Below, piece after piece: positions 1-10,999 of a DNA stretch of 64,000 bases. Source of the stretch: Rhodocollybia butyracea (lineage: Eukaryota > Basidiomycota > Agaricomycetes > Agaricales > Omphalotaceae); NCBI GenBank assembly GCA_015501585.1, contig JADNRY010000014.1, forward strand, positions 496,001 through 560,000, in the 5' to 3' direction. Each line of letters starts with the position of its first letter. Positions within the stretch are counted from its first letter, which is position 1. The notes beneath the pieces are model-generated. The model was not told where the DNA came from and ran no database searches. It saw only the letters and a list, made by a program, of their open reading frames with translations. Made by a program: the position numbers and the translations under genes.

Positions 1-211
1 GACTCTTGACTGCGTTGTGTCGATCAAATTTTCCAGGTCAGTATTTACTGTGTGTAATCTACTATGTACCTCTATGCACTAAGTGCTTGGTGTTCACTGC
101 CATGTAGTGGTCAGTACGAGTGGCTTTTACCCCAGTGCGCCGAACTTTTAGTAGCGCTTTGAGATAAATTAACTGATTCTCGTAGGCGGAACGACATTAT
201 ATCGTACGTTT
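1..211. other. Left-edge intergenic DNA, 3' of the alcohol dehydrogenase gene
   Basis: No coding stretch, RNA gene or repeat is visible here. The segment lies downstream of the stop codon of the minus-strand alcohol dehydrogenase and probably holds its 3' untranslated region. Confidence 0.5.
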
Positions 212-1515
212 TCAAACTACCTGCTCTTCCGATTCGTCCCAAGAAAGAACTGCTCGGTAACGAATCTCCCCATTCTGTAGCCGTCCTATCGCCTCTGTGA
301 TTCCGTCTTCACTCATCGGAAACAGCTCGACAATAGGCATTATTCCGTGACGATCAGCAAACTCCAATGTTTGCATTCTAAAAAAACAAATTAGCAACAA
401 GTTGAATATAGTCAAAGTCAGCGTCACATGATCAATTTCCCTGACGGCGTTGCTCCAACAATCTTTATTCCATTGGTGACGGTAGGAATACAAGGAATGT
501 TGAAGTTTTCGAACGAAATAGTCAAGGGTATCACCGTACCAACTGGCTTCAAGAGTTTGTAGTAATTAGCGAAATCTAGGTTCTGTGCGCTAGATGTAAT
601 GATAAGGCTGTCCAAAGGTTTCGTGAAATTAAGCGCAGTATAATCTTCGACACCACCGGTGACATAGAACTCCCGAGCCCCTAAACGCATCGCGTCCTCG
701 CGTTTGGTTTCTGTATTCGATAAAGCAACGACATCGCAGCCCATCTTTGCTGCGAATTGGATAGCGAGATGACCGAGACCTCCGACACCCATTATGCCCA
801 CTCTGTCCGTGGGCTTCAGGAATTCGATCATCGGAGAAAAGCTACCGGAAAGGATGAGTCGAACTTAGACAGCAAGAATGTTGGAACCTACACTGTAGCA
901 CCCCCGCCTGCAAGGAGCCCAGCGGATTTAATTCAGGGCAAACGGAAATTTCAGAAGGAAGATACGTACACATGAGTGGAGCCGCATACTTGGATTCTAT
1001 TCCATCAGGAATCTTGAAGACCCAATCCTCCGACTTGATAGCTAAGCTACCAAATGAACCTTGGTCCAGATGGTGGGCTCCGTATTTACCAGAGGTACTA
1101 CAGTAGAAATCATGTGAAGATAAACAAGCGCTACATCTCCCGCAGTTCCAGTAATTGTAGCCCCAGCCGACTCTGTCACCAGGTTGGAGTGTTTTACAAC
1201 CTTCGCCGACTTCTTGCACGATCCCGACACCTGAAGTGGCATTAAAAGGAAGTCAACACTTCTTCTCAACACATCTCGGAGACTTTACCTTCGTGGCCAA
1301 GAACCATATCAGCACGCAAAAAATGGAGATCTGTACCACATATGCCGCTAATTTCCGTTCAACATACAGCGGCAGTACTAAGCACTCATGAAAAAGGGTC
1401 ACCTGTGTGTAATCTTGATAACAACTTCATCAGGTTGCAAATTTTCACGGATGAAGCGCGATTCGCGTATTTGTCCAGTGTTAGAACCACGAAATGTTAT
1501 TCCTTCGTAGACCAT
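212..1515 (-). CDS. Zinc-dependent NADP(H) alcohol dehydrogenase, cinnamyl-alcohol-dehydrogenase/ADH6 type
   Basis: Medium-chain dehydrogenase that should interconvert aldehydes and primary alcohols using NADP(H) in the cytosol. Five introns can be placed by eye and the joined exons read as one protein of about 350 residues. It starts MVYEGITFRGSNTGQ at 1515. The catalytic zinc region reads SGICGTDLHFL then MVLGHEG. The structural zinc lobe reads CGRCSACLSSHDFYC. The Rossmann fold shows GIMGVGGLGHLAI, the standard glycine-rich turn. The protein ends RAVLSWDESEEQVV at 212. Exon joins: near 1415/1344 (ITHTG to GICGTD), 1285/1230, 965/915, 890/840 and 425/385. Length and motif order fit the CAD/ADH6 subfamily. 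The physiological substrate cannot be read from sequence. No frameshift was seen. Confidence 0.9.
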
Positions 1516-2045
1516 ATCGACGTAGAGCTATGGACACAGTTTGGAGGGAAAGCGTCAAAAGGCCTGAGTAAGGAAGAACAAAAGAGTGAGCATGATGGAT
1601 CGATTCCATCAGACCATTCTCTAAATAGTAAGCGTTTCCGAATTTCCGAGGGTGAAAAATCAGTGAATTTATATTTCTTCCTTTGTTCCTGAGTTTTCGA
1701 ACTTCGAAGGTAAAGAGAGGTAAAGTCGTGTTTCGAAGGGTTTTTGCGAAGGTAAACCAAATTCATCTACTCATCTACATCGATGATGAACAGAGCAAAA
1801 CCATAGAAGGTCCGCATTGAACATGGAGAATCACACACAGGCGTAGTGTTTCAGACAGTGTCATGGTTTGAATAAAACGATACAGGTAAAGAGACAGACG
1901 GCCAGGAATATGACACACGAAAAGGTGACGCAGGAAAAATACAGCGAAGGCAAGGCCTTCAAGAAAGAGTTGACGAACAAGAACGTGGGGAAGGGGAGAA
2001 CAAGAACGTGGGGGGAGGAGGAAATAGAGGAGAGTGTTCTTCTGA
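1516..2045. other. Intergenic, promoter side of ADH and 3' side of TFIIS
   Basis: About 530 bp between the alcohol dehydrogenase start and the TFIIS stop. Open frames on both strands here lack any recognisable motif and show no plausible splice structure. I see no RNA gene or repeat. The 1950-2030 part is rich in GA/GGAGG on the plus strand. Confidence 0.5.
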
Positions 2046-3450
2046 TCAAGAAAATTTCCATCTGTGAAAGCATAAGAACGTGGTCAATACCAGATTGGAC
2101 ACTACTTGCCTGTTTCCACAGTTTACGCAGCTAGGGAAGAGTCAGTTACGGCTGCAGTGAATTATTAAAGAAACATACGTGACGAAAGTCTATGAAAGGA
2201 CCAGTTAGAATCGCCGAAAGACAGGAAAGTAATGGACATACAGTCATTGGTTCATCAGCGGATCTGGTCTGAGCCTGGCGGTAACGACATTTTCTTTGCT
2301 TGCATCGTGAACATTGGAACGCTTCTGTCTCTGCCTGTTGCTCCTCTGCACCGAGAGAAGCAAAAAAAGTTATCCTGATTGATCTTGGCGTCGGCTGCTT
2401 TCCGTTGATCAGAGGCCATGTCCTGTGTAAGGAAAAATATGATGAAGATAATGAGAGAACGATTAAAAAACAGCACGCACACTGCTTGACATCTTTGCGA
2501 GTTTTTCTGCTGCGATTTCGCCGCTGACCAACACTCTCCCGTAAAGCTGGGTTCTTCTTGTCCCTCAAGTTTGCGTACAGCATCGCATCTTCTCTTTGTA
2601 GACTGCATTTAAGGACCCAATGTCATTGAAGACGGCGACCTCGACGGCTTTGGCTTTCTGTAGGATCAAGTCGTTCGGAGCCCCCGAGTCAGAAGCGAGA
2701 GCATCATATATGAGCTCTGCACATCTGTCTCGTGTGCCGTCGCCCACAGAGATCTTGACGCCATCTGACTTTGCTGTACGTTTGATTTGTGAGGATGTTG
2801 GCGTTGTGACTGTTGTGCCATTCGATACTGAGGTTTTCTGGAGGCTTGACATTTCTTGAATGGGACGAGAAAAAAAGCGACGAAAAAGATACACACCTTG
2901 GGGTTTCGCGGGCTGGGAAGATGCTCTGGCCTTTTCTACTTCTCCTTTCCACTTTTTAACTAGTTCCTTTGCAGCAACGGACACCTCCTTTGATTCATGA
3001 GTCCGCAACTTCCCTACTGTCAACCCCGCTTTGCTTTCCTTTTCGGAAATGATATCAATAGGTACCGAAAAAACAAACGTTGAAATACTTACCCTTATAA
3101 TGGCTTTCGTTTACTTGAACATCTCGCTTCAAAATGTTCAGGATATTAACGTATCCTATCAGAAAGATCATGGTTAAGAAATCAACGGGTTTAAACATAG
3201 GAAATTAAGCGTACCGACACATTTGAACTGCCTTGCAATTGCTTGATAAGTTTTTTCAGCAAGTCTCCCGCCTCCGTCGAGTCATGATAGCTCTACAAAA
3301 CTAGCGAGAATACAGAGTATCTATGTAGCCTGGCTTTCTCCTTCAGAGTGAACTTCTTTTGCAACTGACGGCAACACGCAAAAGCCTTGAAGATTTGCAT
3401 TTCAAAGTTCTGCTTACATTAGCCTGACGTAACCATTTTCTATCTTCCAT
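2046..3450 (-). CDS. DST1: Transcription elongation factor S-II (TFIIS), with three apparent single-base frameshifts
   Basis: TFIIS rescues arrested RNA polymerase II by stimulating transcript cleavage in the nucleus. The N-terminal LW domain shows TVGKLRTHESKEVSVAAKEL and VKKWKGEVEKA near 3023-2930. The central domain runs from DGVKISVGDGTRDRCAEL through LRDKKNPALRESV to MASDQRKAADAKINQDN. The C-terminal zinc ribbon has C-x2-C (FQCSRCKQRKC), the catalytic acidic hairpin RSADEPMT, and C-x2-C (TCVNCGNRWKFS). The last intron (2062-2109) has a GC donor and AG acceptor, and splicing it restores the exact family ending. Reading the conserved protein requires three frame changes: a missing base near 2584, an extra base near 2545, and seven instead of six T's at 2362-2368. 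The start (MEDRKWLRQAN, 3450) is the best upstream ATG but is not certain. Confidence 0.88.
2062..2109 (-). other. GC-AG intron in the TFIIS zinc ribbon
   Basis: Reading the minus strand, the exon ends ...AACAG, followed by GCAAGT, and the acceptor is TTTCACAG. Removing these 48 bases joins CVNCGN to RWKFS-stop, the conserved end of TFIIS. No GT donor gives that product. Confidence 0.75.
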
Positions 3451-3548
3451 GTCCACAGACGCGCTACCCCCTCTGGAGCCTCAGTTTCGACGAAATGGAA
3501 AAAGGACTCGCGCGTTGTTTGCATCGTGTCCAGACGATAACATAACAG
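3451..3548. promoter_or_regulatory. Short shared promoter between TFIIS (-) and PRP46 (+)
   Basis: Two conserved nuclear genes are divergently oriented with only about 100 bp between their likely start codons, so they probably share a bidirectional promoter. No clear TATA box is visible. Confidence 0.4.
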
Positions 3549-5059
3549 ATGAAGAACGAAGGTATTCTCGCTTGTAATTCACCGTGTTCAACTTGTAACA
3601 ATGGAATCAGTGTTCGCATGCGTTTGTCGGTCAAGATACAAGATGAATTCCAGCAGTTCAAAACGTTACCTTCAGCGCTGCTAGCTCAACAGGGCGCAGT
3701 TGGACCGGCGCGACCAAAGGAACACTTAAAAATGATTACTGCAGGTGGAGGTACGTCCATATGTTTTTCAGTCACACAACTGTCGTCTGAAATACTTTCC
3801 TAGACTCAGAAACCTCCAGAATAATCGCTAAAATCGACAATACACCCGTTGCTCAACCATCCACCTTTTCCTCTTCGACCAAACTTTCACAAGCTCTTGC
3901 GCTTCACAAAACAACACGTATAATTAAACCCACCTATCATCCACCATGGAAGCTGGTCCGTGTTATCTCTGGACATCTTTGGTTGGGTGCGGAGTGTAGC
4001 GGTCGAACCTGGGAACAAATGGTTTGCAACTGGTGCTGGAGATCGAGTGGTCAAAATATGGGATCTTGCATCTGGAGAACTCAAACTGTCGTTAACTGGC
4101 CATATATCGACTGTGAGAGGACTTGCTGTCTCTCCACGGCATCCGTATCTATTTTCATGTGGCGAAGACAAAGTCAGTTCAATTTCGTTCGCGTCGGAGA
4201 CAATCTAATTGGCCTGTAGATGGTAAAATGCTGGGACCTCGAGTCGAATAAGGTTATACGACATTACCATGGTCATCTATCAGGCGTTTACGCTATGGAT
4301 ATCCATCCAACGCTTGATGTTCTAGTGACCTGTGGACGAGATGCTTCCGCTCGAGTCTGGGATATGCGTACAAAAGCTAACATTCATGTTTTGGCTGGCC
4401 ACACTGGTACTGTCGCAGACGTAAAGTGTCAGGAATCAGACCCTCAAGTCGTTACTGGAAGTATGGATTCGACGGTTAGGTGAGCTAAACGACCGTTTGA
4501 TCTCGAGCTTAAGTGCTAAAATCCTGCAAGGTTATGGGACCTTGCGGCGGGAAAGACTATGGTAACGTTAACTCATCACAAAAAGTCGGTCCGAGCTTTA
4601 GCGATCCATCCCACCGAATTCTCTTTCGCATCTGGCTCCGCCGGAGGGAATAATATCAAGAAATGGAAATGTCCCGAAGGCTCGTTCGTGTTTAATTTCA
4701 GTGGACACAACGCCATCATCAACACCCTATCTGTAAATGCTGAAGGCGTATTTTTCTCTGGAGGTAAGCTTGCGCCAGCGTTCTGTTTTCATTTCGCTCA
4801 ACCAACGTGTGTAGCCGATAACGGTAGTATGACATTCTGGGATTACAATACCGGAACACCGTTCCAAAACTTGGATGACATTCCTCAGCCTGGTTCACTC
4901 GAAGCAGAAGCAGGTGTCTTTTGCTCCACATTCGATATGACTGGTACTCGACTGATTACCGGAGGGGCTGATAAAACAATCAAGGCTAGTTGACTTGTTT
5001 CGTGTCGTTTCTGCGCTTACACTCTTGTGTCCTCAGTTTACGCGGAGCAATCACGATGA
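3549..5059 (+). CDS. PRP46: Pre-mRNA-splicing WD40 protein PRP46 (PLRG1/PRL1 family)
   Basis: Core component of the Prp19/NTC complex needed for spliceosome activation. An N-terminal region ([16 protein letters not shown]) is followed by the family-typical lead-in [16 protein letters not shown] and seven WD40 repeats. Clear repeat ends are [64 protein letters not shown] and DKTIK. Introns at about 3752-3803, 4171-4220, 4482-4532 and 4764-4814 splice cleanly. At 3972-3980 (CATCTTTGG) one extra T breaks the frame between VISGHL and [11 protein letters not shown]. The last exon is uncertain: after DKTIK the next bases are GCTAGT, a possible GC donor, and the frame of the end (about 5059) is not settled. 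The start at 3549 is also uncertain; 3621 is an alternative. Confidence 0.88.
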
Positions 5060-5333
5060 TAACGATACTGTATCAACATACCTTGTACTTGCCTGTATTT
5101 ACCATTTAGCGCTGCAGTTAGCTGGACCTTGATAGTTGAACTTTTTGCTTTTGCTGAGTTCCAGTCATGTCGTGGCTGCGGAGTCATAGTCCTAAAGCCT
5201 TTTTTTGCGTCAAACTTACATGTGAGAACACGCGGGTTAAGTACTTTTATCAAACAGCATGCGATCGTCTGTCTACAAAGTCCCGAATACTAATGCGAAA
5301 AAAAGATCAACCTGCCCAGCCGTCAGAGAGCTG
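5060..5333. other. Intergenic between convergent PRP46 and MED25-like genes
   Basis: Contains overlapping 3' ends of convergent genes. No separate gene, RNA or repeat is recognised. Confidence 0.4.
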
Positions 5334-7490
5334 CTACTGGAAGATCCAGGAGAGGGGGGGTGCGAGGACGTAGCTGAATGACCAGATGTCATGCTGTTTT
5401 TGGTTGCTCGTCTGCTGCTGGGAGGCGTAAACGGCGTCGTAATTCCAGTGCCCAGATTGACTCAAAGGAGAAGAATTGTCTATAATCTGTGTGTTCTGAG
5501 AATAGGAGGTCGAGAAGCTTTGGTCCCTGCGTGAAATGATGATCAGAAGAACGGTGCGATAGCTCTTCGTTCCTATAATAAAGTGAGGGGTGGGATGAAT
5601 AGTTTTGCGGTCGTATTGGTCGACAGATTTTGGACCTGGGTTTTCAGGTAGGGGTGATCGTTGTGAGGGGAAGAAGCGCCACCGTCAGTAATCGGTGGAG
5701 GATCTAACAAACCCAGTGCTGGTAACTTCCCAACGGAGTGGTGGTCCACTGGATAGTTCCCTGATCGAGGCAGGGTGTGCACGTGAGGAGCAGAGGCGGC
5801 GGGGTATTGCTGATAGCCTGACTGCGGCGGGGACATTGAAGGGTTCCATGAGGGAGGAGCATGGTTTAATATCGGTGAGGATGCAGGGGATGATACCGGG
5901 ATTGTAGGTGGAAGATACGACGAGACCGGATCCAACTCGGTTGGTGAGCTACTAGTCCTCACATCCAGCATAGACCTCGAGGCACCAGGGCGCGACAACA
6001 GAGCTCCGTTCTGCAGAATACGAGATGGATCCAACTCAGATGATGAGGTACTAGGTCCCACGTCCGACATGGACCTCAAGGCACTAGAGTGTGACAGCGG
6101 AGTCCCATTCTGTGAAACACGAGAAGCTCTGTCGATCAGAGACGGAGAGGTGACACGACCACCATGATTAGTGTCAGAAGGCAAAACAGGCGACAATGAC
6201 GAGGCTTTGCGAGGGTGTTCTCGGTATACCTCGGCGGAGACGAAGGGTCTTCGCTTGGGTTTCGTTCCGTAGACTTTCTTTTTGGTTAACCCGTGCATCT
6301 GATAGACATCCTGTTAGTTGGGGTCAGATTATGACGAAATTATATTCACCTGTTGAAGTTGAGTTACTAGACTCGGAAGTGCTTCTTCCTCTGAGGATGC
6401 AGATGGAGCTTGTGGGTACATTGGGCGAATGGAAGTTGGTGAAATGTTGCGTTCTAAGGAGAGAGCAAAGAGACTGGTCCAGGATCTATCATGGGGATGC
6501 CACCTGGAAAACGTGAGGATGCAACGGTCGTTACCATATAGTTCGTATTTACGTACTTCAAGAGGGACTACTTGAAATATCATTCATTGAAGTACATAGG
6601 CAATGAGTAGGTTTGACGGAACACTTAAATATATAACAGGGGCTGACCTTGTGGGACCGGGCTCCGTACCAGTGACAAACGCGGAATTATTAGTGACCTG
6701 TTGTTTGAGAACCAGGGCTTATCCTCTGCCATTTTCTGCAACCGAAGCTAAAATCGAGTTATTTTAAGGTGCATGGGCCACAAGAAAGTCTAAGTAGAAC
6801 CTTACCGATTCATCAAACAACAAGTTCAAGGGCTCCGTGGGGCTGACTGTGCTGGCGTGCAGCATGAGATGGCAATATATGCTGCCCTACATAGTCAAAG
6901 TGAGCCATGTCATAAACCAGAAAGAAGGAAAAAGTTTACCAAAGCCAGCGACTGTGCTAAGCGATGCCAATTATCATTATGGGATGAGTATACGTTGTGA
7001 ACGGAGCTGGATCCTATTATGATAATATGACGAGCTATTGAGACAGTAGATGTTAGAAACTTGTGCAATGGTCAGGTCCTGGTCAACGCTGTGAATGTCG
7101 AAGGAGAGCCTCACTTGGATAGCTCCGTTTATCAAAGGAACTGTGAGTCTACAGCTCATAGTTGAGTTGAAGCGTACGTCTCGAATCGCATCTTGATATG
7201 CATAGTATTCTCGATGAGCTGGCGGGATCTCAATGAGAGTTTGATCACTATTAGTAGAGCAAGATTCCTGAACAAAAGTCGTGATCTAACCCACGGTGTC
7301 AGTCACAGTTGGCTTCCACCTAAAACCCACTGACCAGTGCTGAAGGATGTACGGAGCTCAATCTGCTAAAGAGTGCAGGAAGGCATTGATCACGAAGATC
7401 AGACCAAGCAATCTTGGTAAAATGATTGTTATCGACCAGAAGCATTACTGCAACCGTGTTGGCTGGAGGTGCATTGTAGAGTGCCGCCAT
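5334..7490 (-). CDS. Probable Mediator subunit MED25-like protein: VWA domain plus Ser/Pro-rich tail
   Basis: The N-terminal half, spread over several exons, reads like a Med25 VWA domain: NTVAVMLLVDNNHFTKIAW and LRDQCLPALFSRLSSVHPS (7490-7330), LTVPLINGAIQ (near 7140), HIIIIGSSSVHNVYSSHNDN then WHRLAQSLAL (near 7040-6945), and HLMLHASTVSPTEPLNLLFD (near 6870). The C-terminal half (5573-6520) is low-complexity Ser/Pro/Gln sequence starting DVYQMHGLTKKKVYGTKPKR, with a basic patch and two related copies of a LRSMSDV / SRSMLDV...S-ELDP block. A VWA followed by a disordered tail is the MED25 layout. Exon borders between 7090 and 6990 are uncertain. The tail either stops at 5573 or, after a one-base frame change near 5650, continues in Gln-rich sequence to 5334. 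Another VWA protein cannot be excluded. Confidence 0.5.
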
Positions 7491-8901
7491 AATAATATTC
7501 GTAAGAGGGAGCTAAGGCGCTGAGCTTGAGTGAGTACTCTAATATGTCTCTTGCGGTTCGTCAGATGGAAGGATGGGAAGAGATTAACAGGACAAGGAAT
7601 ATGTGGATCCTTATGGGACCTGTCAAGACTTTTTGTCTTGGTGCTTTCGTCCACCACGAGGTGCTGGCAGGGAAGAAGAAAGTAAAAGTCCAGAATAAAA
7701 GAATAACAATGGACCCACTACAGCGCGCTTTCTACGTCAAGAGGAGACGAAGGCGTTTTAGGTAATATCTTGGCTGAATCGGGGTTGAGTCCTACTCTTA
7801 TGAGAAGATACAAGATCATCGGTTCACACGTTAAGTTAAGGAAAAGCCTATGTAGATACCTGATATCCCTGATATGTATTGAACCGTCAACGGGAAACCC
7901 AGGAGAATGGCGAATAGTTTGCATATGGTTATGTTGTCCGGAATCCCTGGAACCTGCATGCGGGCGAGCGCACAGATGACCTAGGTACTACTCTGTTAGA
8001 GCTCACATGGCTCAATTACCGAAAGTCTTTGTCTAAACGCTTGCTTCGCAAAAAAAGTTGATTTATTGTGGCGCGTTGTGGAGGACCCGGACCGAAGGCA
8101 TGTCATACATCGTGTATTTCACAATTTTGAGGATGGTTATATGTTTGACTGTCTTCGTCTCACAATGAGCTGTTCCGTCGTTATCAGAAGCTGAAGATTG
8201 CGTCATTAATGAAGACTTGCCATGTATATAACCGGGAGGTTTAGCGTAGTAACATCTCAATTTCGAGGATAAGAATTCTCAGAGATTTGATATTGAGCGC
8301 CTTGTTCCGTGTTGTGATCACAGGACCATTAATAACAATGCAAGGACATTGTCTGCGACGATGATCTCAAACTGCATTCTATACGTCCTTGAAAAAACAT
8401 CCGTCGAAAGAGGATCCGGTTTCCAGAAGTTCGGTGTTGCCCATCAGTACATGTGTAGTGCATCTGTATGATATTTTGAATATGTTCTGAATTCGTAAGT
8501 TACAGGATAGTATAGGATATGGTCTGTGGTGTAAAGCAGACGCCACCTCCCCGTCGACATGCTTGTCATCGAACTGTCAAGATGTTTCACTAATAACAGC
8601 TGCTCAGCACACACAGGCGGAGTGGATCAGGAATTAGTATCGCGAGGCACTTCCGCGAAGGTTTACTCACCTAACAAACATTGCGAAGATTTCTCCTGAG
8701 GCTCTGTTTCGAGGGAGGCCAAAGCAGGCTTTACGAACTTCCGTTTCGGGATGAGCCGAGTTCCGACCATCTCGGCTCATTTGAATTACTAGGGTTTGCC
8801 GAAGCTCTCCTTATATCCATTTCCGCCATATTGCATAGTGACTGAGGACATCGTCAACGAGTGACAGTATTCACGATATCTGATACAATCCGCGGCCAAA
8901 A
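7491..8901. other. Long intergenic region without a recognised gene
   Basis: About 1.4 kb upstream of the MED25-like gene. Short open frames occur on both strands (for example 7718-7924 minus, 8063-8260 minus), but none carries a known motif or a convincing exon chain. No RNA gene or repeat array was seen. Confidence 0.4.
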
Positions 8902-9174
8902 ATGAGAAGCATTCCCTCGTTTTTTGGCCTGCCCCGCTCTACTAGTCATGCCACTGGTGTTACGGCGCTATTCCTGCAGATTCCTGCAGTTTTTCCGCTT
9001 GATTTATCCGTCCGTTACTTACATGCATTGTTCAGCAGCAACCCGGTTGTCTTCCCTGCACTTTCACCCTATTTTGGTGATCTGGACGCGTCGAAGCTCC
9101 GGGAGCACAATCAAGAAAAGCTCGATGCAATTTTAGGTCGTCCATATTTGGTTGATACAGAGAATCGTTTGTAG
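8902..9174 (+). CDS. Small uncharacterised open frame, 90 residues
   Basis: Reads MRSIPSFFGLPRSTSHATGV and ends REHNQEKLDAILGRPYLVDT-ENRL. It has a hydrophobic first half and a charged end, and no family is recognised. It stands alone between the MED25-like region and eL8. It could be a fragment of a decayed gene or an exon of a longer gene; I see no clear partner exon. Low confidence that it is expressed. Confidence 0.25.
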   Translation: MRSIPSFFGLPRSTSHATGVTALFLQIPAVFPLDLSVRYLHALFSSNPVVFPALSPYFGDLDASKLREHNQEKLDAILGRPYLVDTENRL

Positions 9175-9566
9175 ACAGATGGCTGCGAAGTCAATAAGTG
9201 TCGAAAAATGGTGGACTGACCTCGTCGAGAGTTCGAGAAAAAGTCGTGGATCTATTCAAAATGCGAAAAATTCGATGATCCATCGAGATTTGTCCAAGTA
9301 AAGAGTGGCTAGAACCTCCAGCGTTCAACTGCGGAGTACATAAGTTAGTAATGGCGCGAAGTTAGTCAGATCCGGCCTTTCCCAATATCATAGGAAACAG
9401 GCAGGGGCACCAGTGCTATACTGTAGGCTAAGGTAAATGAGTGGAGCTTAATGAAGGGTGGGAAATTCGGTCCGCTGCTTACACAAGCAAATCCCAAATT
9501 CTCGTTTTTCGTCAACTTTTTTCGTTCACCACCTTTCAAAACCCTCAGGACCATCAAGACTCCAAA
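9175..9566. promoter_or_regulatory. Upstream region of the eL8 ribosomal protein gene
   Basis: This 390-bp stretch precedes the eL8 start. Short pyrimidine-rich tracts (TTTTTTCGTTCACCACC near 9516) lie just before the ATG, as is common for ribosomal protein genes. No TATA box is evident. Confidence 0.35.
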
Positions 9567-10862
9567 ATGGTGAGACTATACTCCTGGCGACCTCGGAGCT
9601 CTATTGGCAAAGGTGTATCATCTCTAGCAATGGAAAGAAGAGATGGATGGTGCGTTTTGCTTTCCGATTACCTTACTCAAAAACTGAAAAGTTGTTTACA
9701 GAATCACTATAATGTTGTCTGCTGAGCTTTATGCAATGACGCGAGACCATTTTTGCTGGGTTGTGCAATTTTGCACAACGTTAGAGCTCCGAGGCGCATT
9801 GTCTCTGAATTATCATTGCCAATGCTAACTTCGTCTCAATGACCAGCCCAAGGCCAAATCCGGATCCGCCAAGAAGCCTGCTGCTGCTCCCTTTGGAAGC
9901 AAGGCTACCAAATCAACCAAAAACCCTCTGTTCGAGTCTGCCCCCAAGAACTTTGGTATTGGTAAGTTTAATTTTACTTATTTTTGCTTTCGTGCTTGCT
10001 AACCATTTCGTATAGGCCAGGATATTCAGCCTCAGACTGACCTTAGCCGCTTTGTCAAGTGGCGTACGTACTATTATCTTTCCTCAAGAATGTGATAGCT
10101 GAGACATTCTATTCAGCTGAATATGTTCGTCTTCAGAGGCAGAAAACTATCTTGAACCAGCGTCTCAAGGTTCCTCCCGCAATTGCTCAATTCTCTCACA
10201 CTCTCGACAAGAACACTGCTACTCAGTTGTTCAAGCTGCTCAACAAGTATCGTCCTGAGTCCAAAGTTGAGAAGAAGACTCGTCTTGAAGCAGAAGCTGC
10301 AGCTGTTGCCGACGGAAAGAGCAAAGATGTACGTAAAGATTTCGGTATATCGTCTTTTTGACGCTGATTTGTTTTTGTAGGAGACCAAGAAGCCTCTTTT
10401 CGTCAAGTATGGGTTGAACCACATCGTTGCCCTTATCGAAGCCAAGAAAGCTTCTCTGGTCGTGATTTCCCATGACGTTGACCCTGTCGAGCTCGTTGTC
10501 TTCTTGCCTGCTCTTTGCCGCAAGATGGGTGTCCCATACGTTATCGTCAAGGGCAAGGCCCGCCTTGGAACTGTCGTCCACAAAAAGACTGCTGCTGTCG
10601 TTGCTCTCCAGGAAGTCAGGTCCGAAGACCAGCGTGAGCTTGCCACTGTGATCTCTGCCGCCAAGGCCAACTTGTATGTTGTCCACGTCTCGTATCCATG
10701 TTCGTTGTACTGATTCTTGTCCACTTTAGCACCGAAAAGTACGAGGAACAACGTCGCCAGTGGGGCGGAGGATTAAGAGGAAACAAGTCGACGCAAAAGA
10801 TCCGAAAGAGGGCCAAAGCCTCTGGTCAAACCCTTTCCGCTGCCAATGCTGGCAAGCTCTAA
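9567..10862 (+). CDS. RPL8: 60S ribosomal protein eL8 (L7a)
   Basis: Structural protein of the large cytosolic ribosomal subunit and member of the L7Ae kink-turn RNA-binding family. Exon 1 is only the ATG (9567-9569). The intron runs 9570-9846, then [20 protein letters not shown] begins. Later exons give [58 protein letters not shown] (the L7Ae core), [20 protein letters not shown] and [20 protein letters not shown]. The end is NAGKL-stop at 10862. Introns follow GIG, VKW, GKSKD and AAKANF, all GT-AG. The frame is clean across about 260 residues, the normal family length. Intron 1 is unusually long at 277 bp. Confidence 0.97.
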
Positions 10863-10999
10863 GCCGATTTTATGGTGGTCATGGGCTTTTGTTACTTATG
10901 TGGTATCTAGGCTATCTTTACCTATGCTTTATGCGTACGATGCTATGTTCTAGACTTGGGATGGATTCTTCTAATATGACAAGTTTCTAACCTCGCTGG

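Noticed and set aside
1861..2134. Overlapping plus and minus open frames as a separate small gene
   Set aside because: They overlap the last TFIIS exon or contain only Lys/Glu-rich low-complexity sequence without introns or motifs.
2584..2584. Programmed ribosomal frameshifting in TFIIS
   Set aside because: Three shifts in different directions within 220 bp, one at a homopolymer, are better explained by sequence errors.
7491..8901. Retroelement remnant
   Set aside because: No reverse transcriptase, integrase or gag-like motif and no terminal repeats were found.
9570..9846. C/D-box snoRNA in the long first intron of the eL8 gene
   Set aside because: eL8/L7a introns often host snoRNAs, and an AATGACG and a CTGA are present. 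The C box does not match RTGATGA, the terminal stem would overlap it, and no rRNA guide could be shown.
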